A stretch of 64,000 nucleotides of DNA from contig VXAI01000163.1 in the NCBI GenBank assembly GCA_013399305.1, positions 250,922 to 314,921 of the forward strand, given 5' to 3'. The stretch comes from Rostratula benghalensis (Eukaryota > Chordata > Aves > Charadriiformes > Rostratulidae). The notes under the pieces were generated by a model. It was given only the letters and a program-made list of their open reading frames with translations, had not been told where the DNA came from and searched no databases. A program made the translations under genes and the position numbers. Below, in pieces: positions 51,378 to 64,000 of the stretch; positions within the stretch are counted from its first letter, which is position 1, and every line of letters begins with the position of its first letter.

Positions 51378-52963
51378 TGTATATAAGAATAATAACTGTT
51401 TATCAGAATAATCTTGATATTATACATGGCATGACCAGGACTCTTTGTAACAGTAGAAGTAGTCACTCAGGACTGATATTAAGAGACTCCTCAGTTCCCT
51501 TTCTCACTTTGTCTGTGGATGAAGGCTTTGTTAATACACATTTTCAAAAATGGGACCCAGCCACAAACTGTGGTCAGTTCCCAGCTCTGCCTGTTCATTT
51601 CCTTAGCAGGTTCAAAAGCAATTGATTTGTAAATTGTCTGTAAATGATCCCTTTCCATCGGCACACTCAAATGTGGAATTCTTTGAGGCATTTGGGGAGA
51701 TTATACTGTGCTCAGGGGCCCACAGATAGAAAGACACAGTCATAGCTCTCACTATCTTCAGTGAACTATGGCAGCAAAGAAACCAGCAGAAAAAGGTCTA
51801 CTCCTCTTAGGCGTGTTCTCTGTTCCCTCAATCCACCTTGCTGTTGGACAGTAATCACATCTTGGCTTTGTACATGCACTGGGAGCTCATGTACTTCTAA
51901 ACTTCCTAGCTCACTACAGCTTAAGGCAAATGCTGTGGCTTTTCTGGGCACAGATGGGCTGTTTGATGTGCCGTTTGCAGTGATGTCACCTGACAGGCAC
52001 ATGCTTTAGCCACCTGGGCATCACCCTGCCATAATTAACATCCTGCTTGTCCTGCTTAACACAAGCAGAACAGTTGAAAATGAATTTGAGGTTAGGTAGG
52101 TGGTGATTAACTGAATCTAAACTAACTAAACTACAGTTTCAATAAAGAGTTTGTAAACTGTGAATATTCTCCCACTGATAGTTTTAAGGCACTTACAAAA
52201 AAAAGCCATCATCAGATCTGGCAGTGAGGTTCAAATTACAAACACTACAGGGAAATAGTTTTAAGAGGTTATGTGACACTTGGCTTATCATAGTTACACA
52301 CTAGCTTTAGCTTTCAATATAAATGACAGTTGTTTAAAGTAGTAGATGAACCACTAGATAATGAAAAAGGAAAGCTGCAGCCCACTAGAATAGCCATTTT
52401 CAGATTGGAAAACTTAACCTAAAAGGCTCCAAAAGTTGTTGAATATTAGGTTGTACCTGACACTCAATTAGTACAAACTTTTACAGCTCTACTGTAGGCA
52501 GCATTGTCTACAAAAGTTTAAGATCTGACTGAGTATTTCTAGCTACAGGACTTTTTCTACGTTGGAAATTTTCAAAAATGGTCTGCACTAATGACATTCT
52601 CATTAAGTTGTTCGTGATAGTAACAGTAACAAAGGTGTTGGCGATTGAGGTAAATAAAGAAACATTCTCACCAGCATCCAAAACTGAATTATTCCCTCTT
52701 CTTTTGAAAACTGTGCTATTTGTAATGCCTGGGTTTTTTTAAATCAAATTAATCTCTATTAATCAGATCTGTAATTATAAAACAGGAAGGCATAATGAGT
52801 ACTTCTAATTCTCCAGAGGATGAAGCTCTCTGGTGATGGTGCTAGGCTGCTGTTTCTAAACATTTTTATTTTGAGGGAATTGTGGTTATGGGAGATTAAG
52901 TTATTAGTTTGGAATGCTCAGCAGCTTTTATTGTAACTCCTGTTTGCCTTCTTTTTGTTATTA
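51378..52963. other. flanking sequence, no gene recognised
   Basis: About 1.6 kb without a recognisable exon or repeat. The segment 52730-52800 is dense in ATTA-type homeodomain core motifs. Confidence 0.6.
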
Positions 52964-53100
52964 GAATCATAGAAGTATTTTGGTGGGAAGAGACCTTTAA
53001 GATCATTAAATTCAACCATTAACCTAGCACTGCCAAGTTACCACTAAACCGTGTCCCTCAGGACTACATTTACACGTCCTGCCTCTAGCAAAAGTATGAC
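52964..53100 (-). mobile_element. CR1 LINE, short 3' end, minus orientation
   Basis: Antisense CR1 tail: AGAATCATAGAAG, then GGTGGGAAGAGACCTTTAAG, TCAACCATTAACCTAGCACT and TACCACTAAACCGTGTCCCT. Only the last 130 or so bases are kept. Confidence 0.93.
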
Positions 53101-56100
53101 AGTCTAGTAGCAAAGATTCTGTGTGGAGTATCATGGAACAACTCTTCTTCTATGGCTGCAATCTGTGGACCCAGTCCTAAATAATGTGACTATTTAGATT
53201 TGTTTCATGGTGGTGGTTTATTTGGATTAGAAAGGCAATGCTACATCTGATCTGGTGATGGGTGACCTGAAGCAAATTTTTCAGTTCTCTCTATCTTAAT
53301 TTCTGTATGTGTAAAATTGAGATTCTCATGTTTCAGATCTTCTCTCTCTCTTACTTAGCTTTCCCAGAATGTATCCCAGATGCTTTGAGTTGAGGATTGG
53401 GATAAACAGCAACATCTTGTATTTTGGATGTTGTCCTTAATTCTGAACTGAAGCCTAGCTGATGGGAAGCTGGCAACCTGCTTCTCTTACCCTGCTCCTT
53501 AAGTAGATACCCCTTCCAAATTCTCTTCCTACCTATCTCCTTAGCAACATGCTATACATTCAAATGAAAATGTAATATCTATAGCTTATCTGAGGGTTGC
53601 TGTCCTTCTTATTCTAAGCATTGCCTAATTTATTCTCTCTTCCTCCATATTGCTATGTGGAGGTCTTTGCATTTTAATGTTAAAAAGTTCTCTATGATGT
53701 TTGACTGGTGTGACGAGAAAATAAAACAGATGGCTGTACTTGCTCAGTGGAAGATGCCAACCAAGTGCACAGCATGTAAAATTCCACAATCAGTGGGCTT
53801 CTAAATGAGCAGAATTTTGAAAGAATGTCAGCCCCAAGTTGTGGAGAAGTTAGTGATATCAAACCCCACTAGGTAAGGTTGTGTCTCAGGGTAACAGATC
53901 AAAGAGAACAGGAATATAATGTAGTTTCCATGTTGTATCTGTCACTGCCTGCTAAAGTTAAAGGTGACTGCTCAGGTAGCTTCAAGAAAGCAGCCTCAAA
54001 GCAAGCAAACTTAGAAATTGATTGTAAAGAGGAGAGAATACATGGGTCATTGCTCTGCTCCATTCTAAAGGCACAAAGTGCTTTCCCCTCCCAAGTGTGT
54101 TATCAATAGGAATGTTGATTCCTGTGACCTTAACAGGTGGATACAAAAGGATCAAGTAGTGGGATAAAGACAGTTCAGAGCAGGGCCACACCATACCAGA
54201 CCTTGTACAAAGGTGGCATAGCAGACTTTTTAGCTGATTATCTCATGCTCTAAACAGAGAACAAAAAGAAAGGATGAGAAGGAAGTAGTACAATTTGTTA
54301 TAGGCCAAGCTGATTGTATCTCTGATTACGCACTTGAAAATCCACAGAAGTAGGATGAAAACTAGGCACAGGCAAAATAAACACCGTTAGACTAAAAGAT
54401 ATGAAAAAGGACTTCATGTAAGGATTAGACAATCATCTAAATAGATGTTTGCTTTTTGGTTGTTTAAGAAATCCTTCCTGAACCTATGAATAAGCATGAT
54501 GTACAGGAAGGTATAGCAGTGTTTTGAATTCTTGGCCAATATATTTAGAGAGTAACCTTCGTAGGGAGTTTGTCACCTTGAAATTTAGGCATTGCAAGAA
54601 CATGTGCAATTTTGGCTACTACACTTTTCTTCAAATCTCACTGTGAGTAGTGACTTTCCAATTTATGTGTTCTGTATCATGTATTTTTCTCTTCCTGCTT
54701 TGTTGGAGTTGCAGAAAGAGAAAAGTGTCTACCAAGGAAAAACAGAAGACACAACCTTATCCTTAGCACTCCAAATTTGATAAAATAAAAAGTCTTAGAA
54801 GTTCTGAATACTTTCAAGGGTGAGTAACTCTACCCATGTGAAAAATCTCTTTTAGAGTGTTCAGAGGATCTGTTTTTTGCGAGAAAAGGCAAGAGAATGA
54901 TGCACTTTTTTCTTTACTAGCCTTTGAATGCAATATTCTAACTAATTTTTAAGCCAATTTTCCCATTCACCTGAGGAACTTCAAGTGTTTGTGGAGACAT
55001 GGGTACCATCCACTTGTTTAATCTAGGCTACTAATATTTTACTCTACCCTAGAGCAGTTGTAAATCAAAAAAGCTTTAAAAGGCTATTGTGGACACTATT
55101 GTCCTATTGAGGACACTGCTTTTCATATCAATAGAAAAAAAGCAAAAATAATTAAAATATCTGAAATTAGTATGATAGTGGACACTGTTGTCCTATTAAG
55201 GACACTATTTTAATATCATTAGGGGGAAAAAAGCAAAAAAGAAAATAAAATATCTGAAATGAGTGTGATTTTAAGAGTTTTAAAATTACAGCTGGATATA
55301 TTTTAACCTCCTAGGGTAGGATTTAGGTCTCTCTCTTTTGGAAAATTATATACTCTCTTACAGATTTGCTTTGAAAAAAGAACAGGGAGTCAAGTTCATG
55401 GAAGTACTTCAGTGCTTGTTGCTTTTCACTGGATGTGTGAGCTGCAGTGCAGAATTCCAAGCTGTGTAGGTTAGCATGGCAATGTGAGAACTGAACCGAG
55501 CTGAAAAGAATTCCTTGGATCTTTCAGCCTTTCAAAGCAGGAAGACTAGAAACACGATGTCCTGCTGAACTCTTGTTACAAAGACAGTAACAATCAGGAG
55601 GAAGAGGTTTAAGCAGAATGCTAAAATAGTGAAACACCTATCCCACACAGCACATCGTGAGGCAGAGGCACCTGCCCTGGCTCTGAGTGGCTGCTGTGTT
55701 CCCTCAGAGCACAGCCACAGAACAACAATACAGGAATATTCCTAGTGTGTGCGTTGGCCCAAGTGGAGCTGGGCATTTAGAAGGCTGTGCTGTGGCTGCT
55801 TTCTCCTCTAAACGGGTTATCTCTTTCTGCCATAACGTTACGTTGTGTGTATTGTGTATACAAATCCTAGAGAGAGCAGTTTTTCTGGACTGCAATTTGT
55901 CTTGGGAGAAGTAGTAAGAACTCGTGCAATCAGGTTGATTTTACTTTGCGTGTTCGCGAAGTTAATGTTTGTGTTTCAGTTTAACTGCTAAGTTGGTTTA
56001 AGAAAAGCCTAAATAGTGAGGACAAATCAATACAGGAAAATATAAATATTTTTCTCATTCTAGTAAAAACATGGACACTGAAGTTTCTATAAGTGAATAG

Positions 56101-59100
56101 TCACAAAGTTATTCTCCCCTTTGCAAAGTTAATGGTATTTTGAGTTAGGCCAGGGTTTTGCCTTTCTGTGGGTTGCGTGCCAAAGCAATGACCTTCTGGT
56201 AGCTTCACAGCAGCGAGCTATTTGTGCCACAAAGTGGTATTATAGCTATCCACAGATACATCAAAGGAGATGGGTTTGCTATTGCCAGTATATTAGGGAT
56301 TCCTCCCTTTTAATTTAACTACCTCTTCCTCCCTACCCTCAGTCTATAATTTCGTTTTTTCTTCAGTTATTGTGACCTGATTCTAATTCATTTATTTCTA
56401 GAGAGTACATTCATTTATCCAAGGCTCATCACTAAAGGCTGTTGTTAAACATGTTATTGACGCCTTTAACACAAAAGATTCTATGTGTATTCGAAACTAC
56501 AAGATGTTTGTCATACAGGGATGATGGAAATTAGTGCATCTTTTAGGGAGGAGAAGATATGAGGAAGTCTGCCTATGGTAGAACCAGTTTAGGAAGTGAT
56601 GTTGGACTGTTATGGCACTTTGAAGTCTCCCGCTTACTCTCTATTTCACCAGTCAACTATTAGAGCTGGAGAAAGTATGGGAAAAGTTTTTGAAATGAGC
56701 ACAGCATCACTGGAAAAAAGCTCATTCAAATCTCTTAAGAGGATTCTTTAGATGGGAATTCCTATTGGTGGAAGCTTGTGACTGTACACCACCGTTAGTA
56801 TGGAATATGCTGCTGAATAGCGGTTACGTGAATTGAGCTAAATCCATAGTAATATTAATATTTTGTTAATATCCATATTACTGGAGTACTACATCCAAAG
56901 ACTGAGCGGGTTTACTGACAACTTACTATTCTCCCATCTACAAGAATAATACATTTCTTTTATAATAAGGTAGAAACCCCGATTTCCATGGGTTTATTCC
57001 ATGTTTTATTACATTTTACAAAACTGTCCAGATTTCCTTATAGATTAAGATTCCATACATCATTTTCTGCATAGTGTGATTCTACACAGCTGACTTTTTG
57101 TCAAAATTTTCTGACAAAATACTACATGTCAGAGAGCTTTCAAGAGTCAGGAGAATTAAGATGTTTTGTAATCTCTTCATGTGTGGAAAACATATTTGAT
57201 GAAATCAAATAGAGCTACTTTTTGAAACATAAATTTGTTTTAGCCCAAGTAAAAGTTTTGCCATCTGTTACAGCTTCATAAAATTCTCATAAAATATCCA
57301 TGATGACAAATGACTTCATATACATAATGGACTCATGATTTCTCTCTCTGAACTTGTCTTTTTGCAGCTCCTAAATGAATTACTAAGCTTGCTGCAAAGT
57401 GAAGTGGTAGTGGAATGTCAATTCAAAAAACCCCAGTTAGGTGCACCTTTTTGTAAGTGACATTAGTCTTTAAAATGCTATACAGCTAGCACCACAATTT
57501 TTTAAATTACTTCCTCTCTGTAGGGGCTTATTAACTAATTAATATATTAATATTAGCAGGATGATCAAGTTTTATGTAGCTTTCTAGCTTCCTGAAGATA
57601 TATTTGATTGACATAATTGGGCTTTTAGTTACAGAACAGCATCTGAGAATGCCATCTCAGTTATGTCAGTGTAAATCCAGAGAATGCTTTTCAGTGCAGA
57701 CTCTGCCCTTTGAAAATGGTCCATAATGTAGAGGCTCTGTAATGTTTTATTTCAGTTCAGAACACATGAGAGCTTTTACTAGCATTACTACTATTATTAG
57801 TATGTGAAAGGCACTTATTACTGTTATGAAGTACAAGGAAAACAAGAAGAGGAATGGAGAAAAATATTCGCATTTTAGAGGTTTAAAATATTGTAGAAGG
57901 TTTTATACATGAGTGTTATGGGAAGGAAGGTATAGGAAAAAAGACAACTATATATTTCTTTTTCAAATTTCTTTTATGTACACTGTTTATATGTATGCAT
58001 TTTTGTATGCTTATATGTACACTGATGCAATGTTTTAATGCAATTCTACCTTCCTTTTACCTCATTGAAACCCATAATTTTTAGAATGAGAGATCAGTCT
58101 GGCAAGAACATATATTTAACAATAAACAGAAAATGGAGATAGAATAAAACACAGTATCATGATCAGCAAGTTTGTTCTGGTGGCTTACTTCCTATAACAG
58201 TCCTTAGAAAATATACTCACAAGAATTAGTCCTATGTCTGGATGCTGTTGCATTTCAATTGTTTAATATGCCAGTTCAAATGCCCTTTAAGAACACTTAC
58301 TGTATCTATAATACAGTTTGCTCTCTTTAAGGTTTTCTTTATGTATACTAATTTGATACATTGGCTGAAAGCTTCATTTATTTCAGAAACAAAAAAAAAA
58401 TGGCTGCAATCCTCAATTTATTTTTGGAAAAGTACTTGTTTGATGATTTCAGAAAAGGCATTTCTCCTCTCTTCTTGCCAGAGGCAGGCAAAGTTTATGC
58501 AAATGACAATTTGAATACTGACTGTGAGTTAATAACAGAGGGGTGGTCTCAACATAGACCATAATAACTGGAGGACATTAGTAATGTAACAATCTACATA
58601 AAAGAAAATGCCAGTTATTACTGTGTTCTTGCCTGAAGAACTTCAGTGCCACTAATATTTTATAGATGGAGTTATTCTCTATTCTGCCCATCATAATTGG
58701 AAACCACAAACAAATCTCAATAATCCAACAATTATCTATTTAAATCAGTAAGTTAGGTTTTGGTTCTAGAAAGTGTTTACCACCTGGCGTATGGAGGTAT
58801 CTTCAGAAACTGTATGTCTGTCTGTTCAGGCAGCCCATCTGAGTCTCCAAAAAATGAAGGAAAAGCAAAGTGTCACTTACAGGTCTACCAAAGCTCCTAC
58901 TAGGGCAATTTTTCTAAGTTTGTCTTTGTGATGTGTAGAAAGACATGTATGTGTTTTTCCCACAATTGTGGAATTGTGTTAAAGACCCAATTCTGAAGTT
59001 CTTCTTAGATGTTAATGACTAAAAGAGAGTTTTGCCTAAAGGCTAAACAACATCTTTGTTACTTCCTCAAACGTCAAATGTCAGACTTACCCTATGCTGT

Positions 59101-62100
59101 TTTAAAGTCTTTCTGATGTTCTTGTTTTCTCTCCTTCAACTCAGCACAAATTAAAGTTTCTACAAATACCCCCTCTCTTCAACAGCAACCAAGCAAGAAT
59201 TATTTAAGGATAATTAGGCCAACATGAGGCATAGCAGAAACACATGTTCACCAAGCAGAAGATTAACTTTAAGTCGGGTATCTGCTTGGTGAGAGGAATT
59301 GAGCAATCTCATAAACATGTAACTAATAAGCTTTTAGCATCACCATGTGATCTACATGTAACAAGTATCACCACGTTACTGTGATCAAACATCACGTGGT
59401 TGTATATCTTCTTGAAGGACATCCGGTCTAGCTTTTTCTAAACTAAGTAGCACAAGACAGTACCACTTCTCATTCCAGAGAGGATAATGGCATTAAAGTG
59501 GACTGCTTTATAGACATGTTATTATGCAACAGTTGTTTATGTCTGTTTCTGTAAAGAAAAACAGTTTGGAAAAACTCTGGGAACAATGGTATGTCACACT
59601 TCTCAGTGTTGGTTTGCACGCTCCAGTTGGTCTTATCATTTTATGCCCTTATCAACAAAGGAGCAGAATTACAAAACATTTCCACATTGGCTGGGATTAA
59701 TGGAGAGGAAGACCAAATCCTGTCTTTGCTTTCTGAGTCAAAATTGAGATTGTACATAAAAGCTGCAAGTTATTTGTAGGTGGATAGGGAGGGATAGGTT
59801 ATGTGGCAGTAGGGCAGTGTAGATTTCTCTTTCAACTTCATTATCCACTATTATGTGCTTGCTTCACAAGTTCTCAGAATGCCTAGAGATCTTACACTTT
59901 TAGGTGTTGAATGGTGTAGATCCTGCTAGGTGACTGAACTTGTAGACGGAGGATTGTTTATCTTAAAAATCTATTTACTAGATTTGTGATGGAGTGGAAC
60001 TGAATGGAGCTAAGTTGAACAACTACATTTTTTTTCTGAAGAGCCTACATAAACAAGCAAATAAAATATCATATTCAAATTACTTAAGACTGCCCACATT
60101 CAAACATTTTCATCATGAGTACCTGAAAGCTGCCCAAAAGCATCAAACAGATCAATTTCTGAGTCAATTTCCTGGAAGTTTTGAAATGAAAAGTGAAACA
60201 TACTTCTCCAATGTCAAAAATTGCTCCAACAAACTACTTTACAATAAAATAATGCAGGAAAATAATTCCCCACAGTTATAGTAAAGTTAAATGGAACTGG
60301 AGACAGTTTTGTGTTGAAACCTAAGTCTTCTGAGTCCCAAACTTTTCTTAATCTTACCTTTCTACTTCCCTGCTCTGTCTCAGAAGAAGAGAAGGTAATT
60401 CAAAGAGGTAAACAGCTTTGATGGTTTGTAAGAGAAGAAGTTGTCATCCTCCCAGAGCTCTGAGACAGAGATTTCCCTCAGAGTCTGTGGAAGAATTAAT
60501 CAGAGAATGAAAGACACTTTCACATTTACTTGTGTATCCGAGCAAGGGCCTGAGTATCTGGTGCCTGAGCCAGTTGAATCAGAAATGGCTTGAGTATCCA
60601 CAGCAGGAAATGACACTTTGTAAAGTTATCCTAATTGTTACAAAAAACAGTATCTTTATAGGGAGTCCAGTTATTTGTATAAACTACAGAAGCTAATGGT
60701 AAGTATGGAAGCCAAAGGATGCACTTTAGGAATGTACCGAATACCTTCCAGACACTAATGAGCATTGGTCTTTGGGACAAGGTTAGAGGTAAACCAGATC
60801 AGTAACCTCCAGACACATTGCTGCAAGGTATCAGGTCTCAGCACGCACCATTTGGCTCTTTAGACCTGCTCTTATTACACCTCACTGTTTGCTGATTCCC
60901 TGTATTACATTGCCAGTGGAACTGTGGCAGAGAAACACAACTGACTGAAGTGAATGCAAAAAGCAGACTGTGTTTTTTTTCTAGTTTGCTCAATTTATTC
61001 TTAGCTGCTGCGGATTTTGTGAATTATGGCATGTGTTATTTTGTCCAGATGCAATTTTTTCTATTATTTCCTGTGATCAGGCAGTTCACTGAACTCGTTT
61101 TTTATGGTCACAGATTTTTTGTGAAGTTCTTTTAGGGTAATGTTACAATAATCTTGCAACATGGGCTCCCTGTAATGCTGTGCTGGCTTGTATCCTAATA
61201 GCCTGAGTGTGGCTGTAATAATAAGAAACTCCCTTGTTATGAAGTACTGCACTTGTTTTTCCCACCACCAGCTTTACTCTCTTCCTTTTTCACACACCCT
61301 GCATAAAATACTATGGGGTGGTGGTTTTTTTCAGTATGTGTCAGAAGAATTATCTCTTTTTTTTCTCCAAGACTGAGCTCTGCAGCAATAAATTTTCCAG
61401 GATCTTGTGGGTCTTTGCTTTAGCATAATTTGTTTGCCATGTAGCCTGAATAACATTCCTGATGTGCTTTCAGAAATCTGAGCTGAGAGCATAGCTCCAA
61501 AGTTTCAAGAAAATTTGGATTCAGGTTTTATGTGACTGATTTTTCTTTCAGTTGAGATACTCCTACTTTCACAGAGCAGAGAATCAGGTCTTGAAGCTAG
61601 GGGCTGCTTCTAAATGCAATGACTTTATGTTGCATTAAAATTAAAAAATATATAGTAAATACTGCACCAAAGTGCTAAAGTTTCAGGATAGAACTGCAAT
61701 GCAGAGTAGGTGTAGTGTATATTCTTTCCATGTGTTTTTTATTTTAGGTCTGGTTTTTTGTTTGTGATAAAACAATGATTGCATTTTCAGTTAATATGAT
61801 CTAAAAAATCTCTTTCTTGACCAAAATGTGGATTGATTATTTTAATTGCATAGACAATATCTAAGAGTGCCTCTCCTTTGTATGACTAAATTAGGATTAG
61901 TTTTCATTTATGTAGATGCCAGTTTACACCACTCTGACAACTTTAAGGGCCTTAATATAATTTAAGTAAATATAAAAATATTAGAGTATGCCAATTCCAA
62001 TCTGTGCAGGTGTAGTCACTATTATACACATGAATTTGCTGTTCTTATACACTATGTTGATGTCATCACCATTGCCTATTAAAATAAAGCCTTATGTGTC

Positions 62101-63254
62101 TTTTGCTAAAGAATTTGTATTAGTTTGTCCTTAAAAGAAAGAAACACTAGGGAAATATCTGCACTTAATTTTCAATGGTCTTTTATCTAACTGCTGCCTT
62201 CATTCTTTTCTGTCACTGTTTGTCTTAATCAGTTTTTTACCTAGTCTGGCACATAAACTTTCTAGTGGTGATAAGAAATCACTGGGACTGCATTAGCTGT
62301 TTCACAGTCAGGTGATTATTTCTCACCATAAAGATGTCTGGGAGAAACAGCACCTTGTATTGAAAGGAGTATCTAGTGTAAATTACTGTATGGAGCTATT
62401 ACAGCACAGGAATATGTCCTTCAGAAATTCTTACCTTTCTCAGTAATATGGGATGATCTTTAAGAATCATGGGCTTGTGCCTTGAATATACCTGTTTCCA
62501 TTTGTAAAGTTGTCAGTAGTTGCTCTGCTGACACCCCTGTCAGGGCGTGAAGCTATCTTCTCTTGTATCTTCTTTTCCCGGAGTCCTATATAGGTCCTGT
62601 AAACGGAGGCTGCCCAACCCCAAGCATCTTCCTGACCTTCCCGTCTCAGAGCAGGGGTCACTTGTTTTCCCCAGCACCGCCATCCGTTGGTCATTCTCCA
62701 AGCATCCCCCTTTATAAGCCAGTTTTCCCACCTTTCTTCTCTGATCTTTCTAACCACAAAGCAAAACACCCAGTAAGCTTTCACAAGCACTTTGTTATGT
62801 CTGATTTGAAGTTTGGTCTCATTTAATGAGTAATCTCAGTCATCTTACTACCCTTAACACATCATGTATGCCTATATTGTGGCAGAAACAGGCTCCTTCA
62901 GTGACTTCCAGTTATGAGATGCCACGTATGAACCTGCTCAGCGCTCAGTACCTAAGTATGTATCTTGTGTGTTAAAAGATTTAATGGACAGTTATCAGCA
63001 GCAGTTATAACTGTCAGTTATAATGTATAACAACAAAAAGCTTGTTATGGTGACAACATTCTCCAGGAATTTGTGTATATCTGGTGACTGGTATGGAGCC
63101 AAAACCAGTCACATCTGTTATTGTTCACTGGGATGCTAGGTGTCTCCCTAACGAAACATAACTTAAGATAACCTAATGAAACTCCAGCAGTGTTTGTTTT
63201 TCAACAAATTCTTGCCCATTAGGATTAGAAACAACATGTTTCAAGTCCTGAAAG
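53101..63254. other. flanking sequence, no gene recognised
   Basis: About 10 kb of AT-rich DNA without a recognisable exon. It contains the tandem duplication at 55089-55269 and a GC-richer patch near 62500-62720. The remaining open frames are short and unlike any protein I know. Confidence 0.55.
55089..55269. repeat. tandem duplication, two 89-92 bp copies
   Basis: Two adjacent copies begin GTGGACACTATTGTCCTATT (55089) and GTGGACACTGTTGTCCTATT (55178), and both end with AAAATATCTGAAATNAGTNTGAT. They differ at about a dozen places, including small indels in the A-rich part, so the duplication is not recent. Each copy carries GGACAC...GTCC, a short inverted repeat. Confidence 0.92.
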
Positions 63255-63460
63255 CACGTTGCTAATTTGCTGATAAAGCCATGGTTCAAATGTTTGGTGT
63301 CATCAGCAAACCTGCTGAGGGTAAACTCTGCCCCATCATCCAGGTTATTAATGAAGGTGTTAATCAGGACTTGACCCTGTGTGACCTCTAGGGAACAACA
63401 CTAATTACTGGCCTACAAGTGGATTTTGTGCCACTGATCAGCAACCTCCGGTATCAGCAT
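63255..63460 (-). mobile_element. CR1 LINE, internal fragment, minus orientation
   Basis: Antisense landmarks of the internal part of CR1: GTCATCAGCAAACCTGCTGA, CCATCATCCAGGTTATTAAT, TCAGGACTTGACCCTGTGTG, CTAATTACTGGCCTACAAGT and TTTGTGCCACTGATCAGCAA. This corresponds to the 3' part of the degenerate reverse-transcriptase region; neither CR1 end is present. Confidence 0.88.
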
Positions 63461-64000
63461 CTATCATTGCTGTATAGGTGTCCCAGAAAGGGCAGGGATA
63501 TGGTGGAACAGAAGACTTGAGCAACAGCATTGTTTCATAATATGCACTTCAAACCAAACAAACTGATTTGTGAATTAATATATTTTTTTTAAATGAGGTA
63601 CTCCCTATTTTTAGATGCAGGTAGGCCAACCACCTTCTACATGATTCCTCACAGAACTTGAAACCTACCTGGGGCTCCAGATGGGCTGGAGAGCCTTGTA
63701 TACTGATGCAGGTCACCAGTATTGCCAGTTTCTAACACATGGTGGAGGCTTGTCACAACACTGGGTAGCCTATAGCAAAACCCCCCATTTAAATACTTAC
63801 CAAAAAAAACCCCCACCTCTGTGGAGACAGTTCCAAGTGCTTTCTTGAAACACAGGAGAAGATTTCCCTTTTTAAAGTAAATATTTTTGTAGCTTTGACT
63901 TCTAACTATTGGCACCCAATTAAACCTCTGTCCTACCAGATGGGCCATATTACCTCAAAAACTCTGCTTGCCACTGATAGGCAAGTATAGCCTTTGTATT
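63461..64000. other. right edge, no gene recognised
   Basis: About 0.5 kb to the end of the window. An open minus-strand frame exists here, but I see no homology or splice context that supports it. Confidence 0.5.

Overview
This window looks like a piece of a bird genome. It is AT-rich, has spliced vertebrate exons, and carries several CR1 LINE fragments ending in the (ATTCTATG)n-type 3' tail, plus two LTRs of types I recognise from avian endogenous retroviruses. I saw no prokaryotic-style gene organisation. The long open frames here are mostly chance frames, CpG-island artefacts or repeat-derived frames.

The one gene I can support is DTNBP1 (dysbindin, a BLOC-1 subunit), on the minus strand. 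Its first six coding exons can be read with intact splice sites and a continuous frame: exon 1 at 38406-38461 inside a CpG island, exon 2 at 35372-35422, exon 3 at 32306-32356, exon 4 at 31376-31436, exon 5 at 29475-29607 and exon 6 at 24717-24849. Together they give 485 coding nt, 161 full codons plus two bases, covering the N-terminal region and the first part of the coiled coil. I could not find the exons for the rest of the coiled coil and the C-terminus, so they probably lie beyond the left edge. Positions 1-24716 would then be one large, still unfinished intron 6.

Layout: 1-24716 is intron 6, AT-rich, with a CR1 tail at 20341-20591, a decayed coding-like segment near 18490-18750 and a GC-richer patch at 23160-24010. 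24717-38461 is the exon cluster; intron 4 carries a plus-strand LTR (30758-31292), intron 2 an old CR1 (33088-34560) and intron 1 a minisatellite (35607-35743). About 38040-38730 is the CpG-island promoter. 38731-64000 is upstream flanking sequence with no recognisable protein-coding exon. It holds CR1 copies at 40318-40910, 46190-46836, 50455-51377, 52964-53100 and 63255-63460, an LTR at 49646-50418, a tandem duplication at 55089-55269 and some homeodomain-motif-rich stretches that could be conserved regulatory DNA.

I found no new multi-gene system. The points most worth following up are the coding-like fossil at 18490-18750, the 179-codon open stretch in intron 6, the hairpin-bearing minisatellite next to exon 2, and the candidate enhancers in the upstream flank.
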